This document shows positions 8,003 through 16,018 of a DNA stretch of 27,158 nt, piece by piece. The stretch covers positions 1 through 27,158 of the forward strand of contig URUF01000028.1 in NCBI GenBank assembly GCA_900550955.1, written 5' to 3'. The notes beneath the pieces were generated by a model. It ran no database searches and was not told the DNA's origin. It saw nothing but the letters and a program-made list of their open reading frames with translations. Each line of letters begins with the position of its first letter. Within the stretch, counting starts at the first letter, position 1. The DNA comes from an uncultured Eubacteriales bacterium (lineage in GTDB: Bacteria > Bacillota > Clostridia > Christensenellales > Aristaeellaceae). The position numbers were made by a program, and so were the translations under genes.

Positions 8003-8032
8003 GCATACGCAACGCGTTTTTTATGCATACTA
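8003..8032 (+). promoter_or_regulatory. Sigma-G-like forespore promoter for the gerA-type operon
   Basis: GCATA (8003-8007) and CATACTA (8026-8032) are separated by 18 bases. They fit the B. subtilis sigma-G consensus (GHATR, 17-18 bases, CATNHTA). The -10 box is 29 bases before the GerA start. Germinant-receptor operons are known sigma-G targets in B. subtilis, so both position and sequence agree. Confidence 0.62.
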
Positions 8033-8061
8033 CTTCCATTCCGCACGGATGGAGGTCAGCC

Positions 8062-9561
8062 ATGCAGCCAACGTTCTTTCGCAGCCTCAAGCGCAATATG
8101 GAGCTGATTGAAACCCAGCTTAACCTTGACCAAAACGACGATATCGTCACCCGCGAATTTACCGCTATGGGCCGCGACTGCGCCCTGTTTTATGTGGAGG
8201 GCATGTCCAGCGGCGAGCAGATGGCGGATTTTGTTCTGCGCCCGCTGCTGCGCACGCCCATGGAAGCCAGCGGCAAGCAGGCCCTGGAGCTGATTACCCG
8301 CCGCCTTGTGGAGGCCAGCGAGCTTAAAACCGAAAAGGAGCCCCACGCCGCCCTTCAGGAGCTGATGCGCGGCCAATGCCTGCTGCTTGTGGACACGGTG
8401 GACGAGGGCGTGCTCATCGACCTGCGCAGCTATGTGCGCCGCGCCGTTACCACTCCGCAAACCGAAAGCGTGGTCATCGGCCCGCACGAGGCCTTTACGG
8501 AGCCCCTGCGCGATAACCTTACCCTGCTGCACAAAATGCTGCCCACCCCGCAGCTCGTCTGCAAGGTGCGCGAGGTAGGCACGCAAATCAGCACGCAGGT
8601 GGCGGTGTGCTATCTTAACGGCGTATGCCCTCAGGAAACGCTATCGGAGCTGGAGCGCCGCCTGGACGGCGCGGCGCTGGATTACGTGCTTACCTCCGGC
8701 GTGCTGGCCCAGTTGATTGAGGACGACCCCTTTGCGCCGCTGCCGCAGGTGGTATCCTCCGAGCGGCCGGACCGCGCCGTGAGCTTCCTTTTGGAAGGCC
8801 AGGCCGTGCTGATTGTGGACGGCAGCCCGCGCTGCCTTGCCATGCCCATGAGCCTGTGGCATCTTTTCCATGCCCCGGACGATACCTACATGCGCTGGCA
8901 GTATGGCACCTTCATGCGCCTCATCCGCGCGGTAGGCGCGGCGGTGGCGCTGCTTTTGCCGGCCCTCTTTGTAAGCATGGTCATCTTCCACCCCATCTCG
9001 CTGCCCATGTCGCTGCTTACCAACATCATCCAAAGCCGCTCCATCGTATCCATCAGCCTGTTTGGCGAAGCCATGCTCATGCTGGCCGTGTTTAACCTTA
9101 TCAACGAGGCCGGCACGCGCATCCCGGGGCTGATGGGCTCCTCCTTTGGGCTGGTGAGCGCGCTCATCCTGGGTACGGCGGCGGTGGACGCGGGGCTGGT
9201 GAGCCCGCTGCTGATTATCGTGGTGGCGCTCAGCGGCCTGGGCGGCTATGCGCTGCCCAACTATTCGCTCAGCTTTGCCTTTCGCATGGGGCAGATGCTG
9301 CTGCTCATCGCGGGCGGGCTGATGGGCCTGCCGGGGATGTGCCTTACGCTTCTTTTGCTGATTGCGCGCATCGCCGGTATGGAAAGCCTGGGCAGGCCCT
9401 ATTTGGCCCCGCGCAGCCCGGCGCGGGCGCATAACCCCGATTTGCTCACGCGCGCGCCGCTGTTCCGCCAGCGGCTGCGCGCCTACCTGGCCAGCCCGGA
9501 CGCGGCCCCGCGCGCGCAGGGCCGCATGCGCCGCCTGCACAAAAGGGGGCGGGCCGAATGA
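8062..9561 (+). CDS. gerAA: Spore germination protein, GerA family (A subunit)
   Basis: This is the A subunit of a germinant receptor, which sits in the inner spore membrane and starts germination when small nutrients bind. The 499-residue length is typical. The N-terminal soluble half (1-280) contains the family signature TPQTESVVIGPHEAFTEPLR (about 131-150). The C-terminal membrane half has about five helices between 285 and 440, with EAGTRIPGLMGSSFGLVSAL and AAVDAGLVSP, which align by eye with conserved GerA segments. A basic tail (450-499) follows. Start: GGAGGT (8051-8056) lies five bases before ATG 8062, and the family N-terminus begins there. The stop overlaps the next start as ATGA, implying translational coupling. 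The germinant cannot be read from sequence; the gene symbol is by family. Confidence 0.93.
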   Translation: MQPTFFRSLKRNMELIETQLNLDQNDDIVTREFTAMGRDCALFYVEGMSSGEQMADFVLRPLLRTPMEASGKQALELITRRLVEASELKTEKEPHAALQELMRGQCLLLVDTVDEGVLIDLRSYVRRAVTTPQTESVVIGPHEAFTEPLRDNLTLLHKMLPTPQLVCKVREVGTQISTQVAVCYLNGVCPQETLSELERRLDGAALDYVLTSGVLAQLIEDDPFAPLPQVVSSERPDRAVSFLLEGQAVLIVDGSPRCLAMPMSLWHLFHAPDDTYMRWQYGTFMRLIRAVGAAVALLLPALFVSMVIFHPISLPMSLLTNIIQSRSIVSISLFGEAMLMLAVFNLINEAGTRIPGLMGSSFGLVSALILGTAAVDAGLVSPLLIIVVALSGLGGYALPNYSLSFAFRMGQMLLLIAGGLMGLPGMCLTLLLLIARIAGMESLGRPYLAPRSPARAHNPDLLTRAPLFRQRLRAYLASPDAAPRAQGRMRRLHKRGRAE

Positions 9562-10685
9562 TCGCCGCCTGGTTCAAGCGGGCGCGCCAAACGCGCACGC
9601 CCGTACACAGCCCGTCGGAAGCGCGGCGTTATAGCGCGCGCGCCCTGCTGGGCGCCTACCGCACCCTTAGCGCGGTGCAAATCGCCGCGCAGCTTGTCTT
9701 GTGGGTCACCTTTTACGCTTACGACCAAACCGTGCAAACCACCTGGCAGGCGGCGCTGATGCTGCTTGTGCCGCTTGCCGCGCTATGGGCGCTGTGGAAC
9801 GCGGGCGCGCCTGCGGTGCAAACCCGCGCAGGGGCGTTCATTGGCCTTGCGCTGCTGCCCTGCCTTATGGTGGACGCGGCCTTCCTTTTGCGCGTGATCA
9901 GCGGGCATATCCAGCAGCTTATCCCGGAATATCCCCTTCGCGCGGATGAAATTGTGCCTGCCGTTCTATGCCTTATCACGGTTGTATTTTCCCGGCGAAA
10001 CGGGGTGGCCTACGGCGCGGTGTTCCTTCGCTGGCTGTTGGCGGCGCTGTTCCTGCTTTCCACGGTGTTTGTCAGCGCCAACGGCGTGGGGGCGCGGCTA
10101 TGGCCCTTTTGGGGGCAGGGGGTTTCCAAAACGGCTCTGGTCGCGCTTTCCGGCGCGGGCGGGCTATGGGGCGTGGGGCTTTTCTTTGTGCTGCCCCCGT
10201 CCTCCATGCCCGGCGCGCCAAGCCGGCGTCCCCTGCCTGGCGACGCGCCGCGCAGCGCCTTTTGGGCCCTCCTGCCCTGGCTGGCCGGCGTGTTATGGGC
10301 GCTGTGGTACGCGCTGGTGCGCCCCTGGCAAAGCGGCAATCTGCTCACCATCGGCGAGCGGCTCACCGGCCTTGCGCGCCATTCCAGCAGCATTGTGCTG
10401 TTTGAGCTTTCCAGCCTGATGTGGCTAATTTGGCTGCCGCTGGCGCTTGCCGGCTGCGTAACCAGCGGCGACAAGCTGCTGCGCGCGGCCCTGCCCCATC
10501 TGCCCTGCCCCATCGCCGCGCTGGTCGTGCTATTGCCCGGCACAATCGCCTCGCTGCTTTGGCCGGATCAGCTGCTGGGCGCGCTGCGCTGGGCGCTGCC
10601 CTGGCGCGCGGCGCTTAGCCTGCTGGCGGCTGTGGGCATGCTCATTGCCGCCAAGCGCATGGGAAAGGGGGCGCATGCCGCATGA
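9558..10685 (+). CDS. gerAB: GerAB-position spore germination permease, divergent
   Basis: This 375-residue polytopic membrane protein has about ten hydrophobic helices and sits between the GerA and Ger(x)C genes, the place of the B subunit, an APC-superfamily transporter-like protein that forms the ligand-binding part of germinant receptors. Position, size and topology support the call. The sequence itself is diverged, and I cannot point to a strong family signature beyond membrane topology and segments such as QLIPEYPLRADEIVPAVL (about 115-132). Residues 1-35 are a basic cytoplasmic leader (KRARQTRT...). A loop near 210-235 is rich in proline and arginine. It overlaps both neighbours by four bases (ATGA), so the three subunits are likely made together. 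Confidence 0.76.
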   Translation: MIAAWFKRARQTRTPVHSPSEARRYSARALLGAYRTLSAVQIAAQLVLWVTFYAYDQTVQTTWQAALMLLVPLAALWALWNAGAPAVQTRAGAFIGLALLPCLMVDAAFLLRVISGHIQQLIPEYPLRADEIVPAVLCLITVVFSRRNGVAYGAVFLRWLLAALFLLSTVFVSANGVGARLWPFWGQGVSKTALVALSGAGGLWGVGLFFVLPPSSMPGAPSRRPLPGDAPRSAFWALLPWLAGVLWALWYALVRPWQSGNLLTIGERLTGLARHSSSIVLFELSSLMWLIWLPLALAGCVTSGDKLLRAALPHLPCPIAALVVLLPGTIASLLWPDQLLGALRWALPWRAALSLLAAVGMLIAAKRMGKGAHAA

Positions 10686-11791
10686 AGCGCCTTTGCCTGT
10701 TTGTATCCCTGCTGCTGTTGTGCCCTATGCTGGGCGCATGCAGCTATTCCTATCTGGAGCGGCAGGTTTACCCCATTTGCATGAGCGTGGAATTGGACGG
10801 GGATGGGCGTTATCAGGTGGGTATCCAGGCCCCGCAAAGCAGCGCCGAGCAGGCCACCGCCTCCTACGACATCCTCACCGCCACCGGCGATACCCTGGAC
10901 GACGCCCTGCGCGTGCTGGCCGCCTCCACGCCTTATCCGCTCAACTTTTGCCAGCTCCGGCTATGCCTTGTGGGCTATGGCCTGGCTGCCACCACGCCCC
11001 TGCGCCCGCTGCTGCGCACCCTGTTTGAAATGCCCACCATGCGCCCTGACGCGTATGTGATGATCACCCTTGGCAGCGCCGCCGAGGTGATGAGCGCGCA
11101 AAGGCCGGATTTTGGCATGCGCTTGAGCACACACCTGAACCTGCTGTTCGAGCGCCTCCGGCAGGAGGATATGCTGCCGGACAGCACCCTTTCCGCCTGT
11201 GTGCGCGAGCTGGGCGACGGGCGGCGCGACCCGCTCATCTGCATCTGCGCGGTCAACAGCCAGCTTGCGCCCAAGGAGGGCAATCATCAGGGCTCTTCCT
11301 CCGGCGGCGGCAGCGGCGGGGACGGGGGAAGCGGCGGTGGCGGCGGAGATAGCGGCTCGCCCGCCTTTGCCGTGGGCGAGCCCTGGAGCAACGCGCTTTT
11401 GCCCGAGCAGATTATCGCGGGCATGCTGCCGCATTCCAGCGTCAACCCCGTCGAATACCTGGGCAGCGCGGCCCCAAGCGACGGCCGCGTCAGCGGCCTT
11501 CTCACCGCCCAGGAAACCCAAGTGGCCCTGCGCGCCCTGCGCGAGGCCGAAAAGCGCGTCGCCATCAGCGGCGATTCGCTGCAATTACAGCTCATCCTAA
11601 GCCGCGATACCGAGCTGTACGACCGCCGCGACGTGCTGGCAAAGGTAATGGAAAAGCTGCAAGCCCTGGATTGCGACGCGCTTGGCTTTTGCGGCGCGGC
11701 CTCCACCGCCTTTTACACGGATGCCGAGTGGCAGGCCTACCAGTTTTCACGGCGCTACGCCCAGGCCGAATGCGTTATCCAATCCCGCTAG
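10682..11791 (+). CDS. gerAC: Ger(x)C-family spore germination lipoprotein (C subunit)
   Basis: This is the C subunit of the germinant receptor, a lipoprotein anchored on the outer face of the inner spore membrane. The signal peptide ends in the lipobox LGAC with C20 as the lipidated residue. The N-terminal domain (20-200) and the C-terminal domain (230-369, ending in KVMEKLQALDCDALGF and a final hydrophobic strand) fit the family. Residues 203-228 form an unusual linker made almost only of glycine, serine and aspartate, which I do not expect in standard GerAC proteins. At 369 residues the length is normal. It overlaps the permease gene as ATGA and ends the operon. A glycine-rich codon run makes the DNA at 11300-11350 very GC-rich. 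Confidence 0.85.
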   Translation: MKRLCLFVSLLLLCPMLGACSYSYLERQVYPICMSVELDGDGRYQVGIQAPQSSAEQATASYDILTATGDTLDDALRVLAASTPYPLNFCQLRLCLVGYGLAATTPLRPLLRTLFEMPTMRPDAYVMITLGSAAEVMSAQRPDFGMRLSTHLNLLFERLRQEDMLPDSTLSACVRELGDGRRDPLICICAVNSQLAPKEGNHQGSSSGGGSGGDGGSGGGGGDSGSPAFAVGEPWSNALLPEQIIAGMLPHSSVNPVEYLGSAAPSDGRVSGLLTAQETQVALRALREAEKRVAISGDSLQLQLILSRDTELYDRRDVLAKVMEKLQALDCDALGFCGAASTAFYTDAEWQAYQFSRRYAQAECVIQSR

Positions 11792-11831
11792 CAGGGGTTG
11801 AACCCCCGCGTTCCGCCCTGCGCGCCGTTGT

Positions 11832-11871
11832 GCGCAGGGGTTGGGCGCAGGGGTTGGGCGCGGGGGCTTGG
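11832..11871 (+). repeat. Short G-rich tandem repeat with G-quadruplex potential
   Basis: GCGCAGGGGTTGG occurs twice in perfect tandem (11832-11844, 11845-11857), followed by a diverged third copy (11858-11871). The G-tracts at 11837-11840, 11843-11845, 11850-11853, 11856-11858 and 11862-11866 are separated by 2-4 bases, meeting the usual rule for an intramolecular G-quadruplex. It lies just after the gerA-type operon. Confidence 0.75.
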
Positions 11872-11932
11872 CCTTGCAAAGGCAGGCCGCCGCGCGGAAT
11901 ATTTTTTAGCAAATAGAAACAATGCCGCATCA

Positions 11933-11986
11933 AAAAGCGCCCGCAGCATTCCGCCGCCATAGGCGGCTCATGCTGCGGGCGCTTTT
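11933..11986. terminator. Large bidirectional terminator between the gerA operon and alaS
   Basis: A perfect 17-bp stem (11933-11949 with 11970-11986) ends in AAAA/TTTT and holds an inner CCGCC/GGCGG hairpin (11951-11955/11962-11966). The flanking A-run (11932-11936) supplies TTTTT to minus-strand transcripts leaving alaS, and TTTT lies on the plus side. It also lies downstream of a second weak plus-strand candidate, a GGCCT/AGGCC hairpin near 11870-11888 followed by TTTTTT. Confidence 0.85.
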
Positions 11987-12010
11987 GAGAAATCCGGGAT
12001 GCGTATGCGG

Positions 12011-13987
12011 TTATTCCGCCTGCGCGCCGATCACGGCCTTGATCCTGCGCACGCCGGCGGAGGAGCTTTCCTCCTTCTTGATGGTAAAGCTCACCAGGTC
12101 GCCCGTGTTCTTCGCGTGCGGGCCGCCGCAAATCTCCTTGCTGAACGGGCCCATGGTGTATACCTTTACCTGCTCGCCGTACTTGGATTCAAACAGGCCG
12201 ATCGCGCCCTGCTCCTTGGCCTGGGCCACGGTCATTTCCTCGCAGGTAACGGGGGCCTTGGCCTGGATGGATTCGTTCACCAGGCGCTCAACCTCCTTAA
12301 GCTCCTCGGGGGTCATCTTGCGGCCAAAGGAGAAGTCAAAGCGCAGGCGTTCGGCGGTGATGTTGGAGCCCTTCTGCGCAACCTCCGGGCCCAGCACCTT
12401 ACGCAGCGCCGCATGCAAAAGGTGCGTGGCGGTATGCAGGCGCGCGCTCTGCTCGCTGTGGTCGGCCAGGCCGCCCTTGAAGCGCTGCTCCGCGCCCGCC
12501 TGGCTGGTGGCCTGGTGCTGCTTGAAGCGCTCGGCAAAATCGTTCTCGTCCACGGTAAGGCCCTTTTCGGTAGCCAGCTCGATGGTCATTTCAATGGGGA
12601 AGCCATAGGTATCGTACAGCTTGAACGCGCTGCGGCCGTCCATTACCGACAGGGTCGCCATGCGCGCCTCCACGGCGGCGGCCAGTGCCTTCTCATCGCC
12701 CGCCTTGGCCGCCTCAATAATGGGCAGCATGTCCAGCGAGGGGCGCAGCTTCTTTTGCGCAATATATTCCTGCGCAAGCGCCGCCTTGTCCCCGGCAGCC
12801 AAAATTGCCTCCAGGGCGGCGCGGGTTTGGCATACGTTGTTGTAGATCTTCTCAAATTCCTTCTCGCCCTGGCGCAGCGTCTTGGCAAAGCGGGTTTCCT
12901 CCAGCGAAAGCTGCTCCAGCACAAACTTTTCGTTGCGGCTAAGCTCGGGGTACACGTCCTTATACTGCTCGATGATCACCTTGGCAACCTCGCCGGTGAA
13001 GCCCTCGGGCATGCCAAGGCCCATGCCGTAGCGCACCGCGCGGCGGATGAGGCGGCGCAGCACATAGCCCTGGTCCACGTTGGAGGGGCTCACGCCGCGG
13101 TCGTCGCCCATGATGAAGGTGGAGGTGCGCATATGGTCGGCGATGATGCGGAAGGCCTTGGTGGTTTCGGGGCTGCCGTCATAGCTTTTGCCGCTCAGCT
13201 CGCTGATTTTGGCCAGGATATTGGCAAACAGGTCGGTTTCATATACGCTCTTTTTGCCGTTCAAAACGCAGATGGTGCGCTCCAAGCCCATGCCGGTGTC
13301 CACGTTCTTTTGGGCCAGGGGCTCAAAGGTGCCGTCGGCCTTCTTGTTGTACTGCATGAACACATCGTTCCAAATTTCCAAATACCGGCCGCAGGAGCAG
13401 GCGGGCGAGCAATCCGGGCCGCAGGGCTCCTTATCGGTGATGATGAACATTTCGGTGTCCGGGCCGCAGGGGCCGGTGATGCCGGCAGGGCCCCACCAGT
13501 TGTTTTCCTTGGGCAGGAAGAAAATATGGTCGTCCGCCACGCCGCAGCTGCGCCACAGGTTGGCGCTTTCCTCGTCGCGGGGGCAGTCCTCGTCGCCCGC
13601 GAACACGCTGAAGGCCAGCCTGTCCTTGGGCAGGCCCAGGTATTCCGGGCTGGTCAAAAATTCCCAGCTCCACGGGATCATCTGCTGCTTGAAATAATCG
13701 CCCAGCGACCAGTTGCCCAGCATTTCAAAAAAAGTAAGATGGCTAAAATCGCCCACGTCTTCAATATCGCCGGTGCGCACGCATTTTTGCACGTCGGTGA
13801 GGCGCTGGCCGGCGGGGTGCTTCGCGCCCATAAGGTAGGGAACCAGGGGATGCATGCCCGCCGTGGTGAACAGCACCGTGGGATCGTTTTCCGGAATGAC
13901 GGACGCGCTGGAAATCACGCTATGGCCATGATCACTGAAAAATTTCAGAAATAGCGAGCGCAGCTCCGAGGAGGTATAGGTTTTCAT
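12011..13987 (-). CDS. alaS: Alanyl-tRNA synthetase, short form lacking the C-Ala domain
   Basis: This enzyme charges tRNA-Ala and clears mischarged tRNA. The N-terminal class II catalytic core (about 1-240) has TTAGMHPL, FFEMLGNWSLGDYF and the motif-3 region DTGMGLER (230-237). The tRNA-recognition domain follows, with HMRTSTFIMGDDRGVSPSN and GYVLRRLIRRAVRYG. The editing domain has both metal motifs, HTATH (518-522) and CGGPH (620-624). The product is only 658 residues against about 870 for standard bacterial AlaRS; it ends right after editing, so the C-Ala domain is absent rather than broken. Residues about 383-449 look like an extra helical insertion. A cysteine cluster (C189, C193, C197, C199) in the catalytic part could bind zinc. 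CGGPHAKNT resembles AlaX or archaeal forms more than the usual CGGTH. AAGGAG lies ten bases before ATG. Confidence 0.94.
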   Translation of the reverse strand: MKTYTSSELRSLFLKFFSDHGHSVISSASVIPENDPTVLFTTAGMHPLVPYLMGAKHPAGQRLTDVQKCVRTGDIEDVGDFSHLTFFEMLGNWSLGDYFKQQMIPWSWEFLTSPEYLGLPKDRLAFSVFAGDEDCPRDEESANLWRSCGVADDHIFFLPKENNWWGPAGITGPCGPDTEMFIITDKEPCGPDCSPACSCGRYLEIWNDVFMQYNKKADGTFEPLAQKNVDTGMGLERTICVLNGKKSVYETDLFANILAKISELSGKSYDGSPETTKAFRIIADHMRTSTFIMGDDRGVSPSNVDQGYVLRRLIRRAVRYGMGLGMPEGFTGEVAKVIIEQYKDVYPELSRNEKFVLEQLSLEETRFAKTLRQGEKEFEKIYNNVCQTRAALEAILAAGDKAALAQEYIAQKKLRPSLDMLPIIEAAKAGDEKALAAAVEARMATLSVMDGRSAFKLYDTYGFPIEMTIELATEKGLTVDENDFAERFKQHQATSQAGAEQRFKGGLADHSEQSARLHTATHLLHAALRKVLGPEVAQKGSNITAERLRFDFSFGRKMTPEELKEVERLVNESIQAKAPVTCEEMTVAQAKEQGAIGLFESKYGEQVKVYTMGPFSKEICGGPHAKNTGDLVSFTIKKEESSSAGVRRIKAVIGAQAE

Positions 13988-14031
13988 GGGTGATTCGCTC
14001 CTTCATGTGATATGCGTACACACGCCCCGTT

Positions 14032-14060
14032 ATTATAGAGGAACGCGCAAACGGTGTCAA
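14032..14060 (-). promoter_or_regulatory. Consensus sigma-A promoter for alaS
   Basis: On the minus strand TTGACA (complement of 14055-14060), a 17-base spacer and TATAAT (complement of 14032-14037) are a perfect match to the housekeeping consensus. The -10 box is about 45 bases before the alaS start. No clear terminator follows nadE, so some read-through from upstream is possible. Confidence 0.88.
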
Positions 14061-14095
14061 TAACAGGAAAATGGTCTTTTGTACCGGGCGCGGGC

Positions 14096-15988
14096 CTATT
14101 GCAGCCACATCGCCGCGCTCATTTCGCTGGGCATGCGCCAGTCGCCGCGGGGGCTCAGGCTTACGGAGCCCACCTTGGGCCCGTCGGGCACGCAGTTGCG
14201 CTTGAACTGCTGGGCAAAAAAGCGCTTTAGGAAGGTGCGAAGCTGCGAGGCGACGCGCTCCGCGTCATAAACGCCGTCAAACGCCTGCGCGGCCAGCATC
14301 CGCAATTTCTCCGGCGAGGCGCCGCTGTCCATAAGGTGGTACAGGAAAAAGTCGTTGAGCGCATAGTCGCCCAAAATTTCCTCGGTGCGCTGGTTGAGCT
14401 CGCCGTCGCTTACGGGCAGCAGCTCGGGGCTAATGGGCGTGTCGATCACGTCGGCGCACACGTCGCGCACGGTATCGCTAAAGCCGTGCGCGCTCAGGTA
14501 GCGCACCAGGCTCTTAACAAGCGTTTTGGGTACGGAGCAGTTCACGTTATACATGCTCATGTGGTCGCCGTTATAGGTGCAAAAGCCCAGCGCAGCCTCG
14601 CTCAAATCGCCCGTGCCCAGCACGATGCCGCCCACCTTGTTGGCGTAGTCCATCAAAATTTGGGTGCGCTCGCGCGCCTGGCTGTTTTCGTAGGTTACGT
14701 CGTGCACGCTTTCGTCCTGGCCAATGTCTTGGAAATGCTGCCTCACAGCCGGGCCGATGGGAATTTCCAGGCTGGTCACGCCCAGCGCGTCCATCAGCTT
14801 TTGCGCGTTGGAGCGGGTGCGCGCGCCGGTGCCCATGCCGGGCATGGTAAGGGCATGCACGCCCTGGCGGCTTAGCCCCAGCGCGTCAAACGCCCTAACG
14901 GCAATCAGCAGCGCCAGCGTGGAATCCAGCCCGCCGGACACGCCCACTACCACCTTCCCAAGCCCAATGGCGCGCAGGCGCGTTTCCAGCCCCATGCACT
15001 GAATCTTTACAATTTCCTCCAGCCGTTCCTCCGCCTGCGCGCCGCAGGGCACAAAGGGCAGCGCGTCCAGGGGCCGCTCAAGCGGCAGGGGCGCGCAGGC
15101 TGCGGGGCCGCAGGGCACAAGCTCGGGCGCGCGCGGCGCGCGGCGCATCTGATGGAAGCTGCCGTTGCGCTGGCGCTGGTAGCGCAGCCGCCCGATATCG
15201 ATATCCGCAACCGCCATGCCGCCCGTTAGCGAGAAGCGCTCGCCCTCGCTAAGCGCGCGGCCGTTTTCAAATACGGCGGTATAACCGTCAAACACCATAT
15301 CGCTGGTGCTTTCGCCAAAGCCCGCGCCCGCGTACACATAGCCCGCGTACAGCCGGCCGCTCTGCTGGCTGATCAGCTCGCGCCGGTACTGGTGCTTGGC
15401 CACCAGCGCGTTGGACGCGCTGGGATTTACGATGATGTCCGCCCCCTCCACGGCCAGCTGGCAGCTTGGCGGGATAGGCGCCCACAAATCCTCGCACAAT
15501 TCCACGCCAAAGCGGAAGCCGCCCAGCTCAAACAGCATGTTGGGGCGCAGGGCGCAATCCGCCCCGTCCCGCAGGATGCGGGCTTCCACATCCGCGCCGC
15601 TGGCAAACCAGCGGGTTTCGTAAAACTCGTTGCCGTTGGGCAGGTAGGTTTTGGGCGCCAGGCCGCGCACCTGGCCGCCCTGCAACACCGCCGCGCAGTT
15701 GTACAGGCGGCCGCCGTCGCTAACGGGCAGGCCCACCACCACGGCCATATCTTCCGTATGCCCGCACAGCCTGAACATGGCCTCCCAGGCCCGCCGCTGC
15801 ATTAGCTCGTGCTGCACAAGGTCGCCCACGGTATAGCCGGTCAAGCACAGCTCCGGAAACACCGCCAGCTGTACGCCCCGGGCCCTGAGCGCCTCCATCG
15901 CGGCAAGGATTTGTTTTTCATTGGCCTCCACATCGCCCAGGCGCACGGGTACGCTTACCGCAGCCACGCGCGCAAACCCTTTTGGCAT
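14096..15988 (-). CDS. nadE: Glutamine-dependent NAD+ synthetase
   Basis: The enzyme makes NAD+ from nicotinic acid adenine dinucleotide, using ammonia released from glutamine. The N-terminal half is a nitrilase-type amidase with catalytic triad E46 (FPELCLTGY), K113 (APKTYLPN) and C165 (VELCEDLW). The C-terminal half is the synthetase with PP-loop VSGGLDST (350-357) and GTGDLSEAALGFCTYNGDH. At 630 residues it is a full-length two-domain NadE. Residues about 280-320, which link the halves, are rich in proline, alanine and cysteine. Start: AAGGGGG lies seven bases upstream of ATG. Thirty bases separate it from the NYN-LOTUS gene upstream, so it is likely the last gene of that transcript. Confidence 0.96.
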   Translation of the reverse strand: MPKGFARVAAVSVPVRLGDVEANEKQILAAMEALRARGVQLAVFPELCLTGYTVGDLVQHELMQRRAWEAMFRLCGHTEDMAVVVGLPVSDGGRLYNCAAVLQGGQVRGLAPKTYLPNGNEFYETRWFASGADVEARILRDGADCALRPNMLFELGGFRFGVELCEDLWAPIPPSCQLAVEGADIIVNPSASNALVAKHQYRRELISQQSGRLYAGYVYAGAGFGESTSDMVFDGYTAVFENGRALSEGERFSLTGGMAVADIDIGRLRYQRQRNGSFHQMRRAPRAPELVPCGPAACAPLPLERPLDALPFVPCGAQAEERLEEIVKIQCMGLETRLRAIGLGKVVVGVSGGLDSTLALLIAVRAFDALGLSRQGVHALTMPGMGTGARTRSNAQKLMDALGVTSLEIPIGPAVRQHFQDIGQDESVHDVTYENSQARERTQILMDYANKVGGIVLGTGDLSEAALGFCTYNGDHMSMYNVNCSVPKTLVKSLVRYLSAHGFSDTVRDVCADVIDTPISPELLPVSDGELNQRTEEILGDYALNDFFLYHLMDSGASPEKLRMLAAQAFDGVYDAERVASQLRTFLKRFFAQQFKRNCVPDGPKVGSVSLSPRGDWRMPSEMSAAMWLQ

Positions 15989-16018
15989 AACGCTTCCCCC
16001 TTCTGCTTGCAGCCGCCG

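Noticed and set aside
12313..12537. Arg/Ser/Ala-rich minus-strand open frame inside alaS
   Set aside because: It is an out-of-frame reading of alaS codons, with no ribosome binding site of its own.
11999..13954. Long open frame on the plus strand opposite alaS (about 650 codons)
   Set aside because: It lies antisense to a clear AlaRS. Its composition, rich in H, A, G and L, is what GC-rich antisense frames give.
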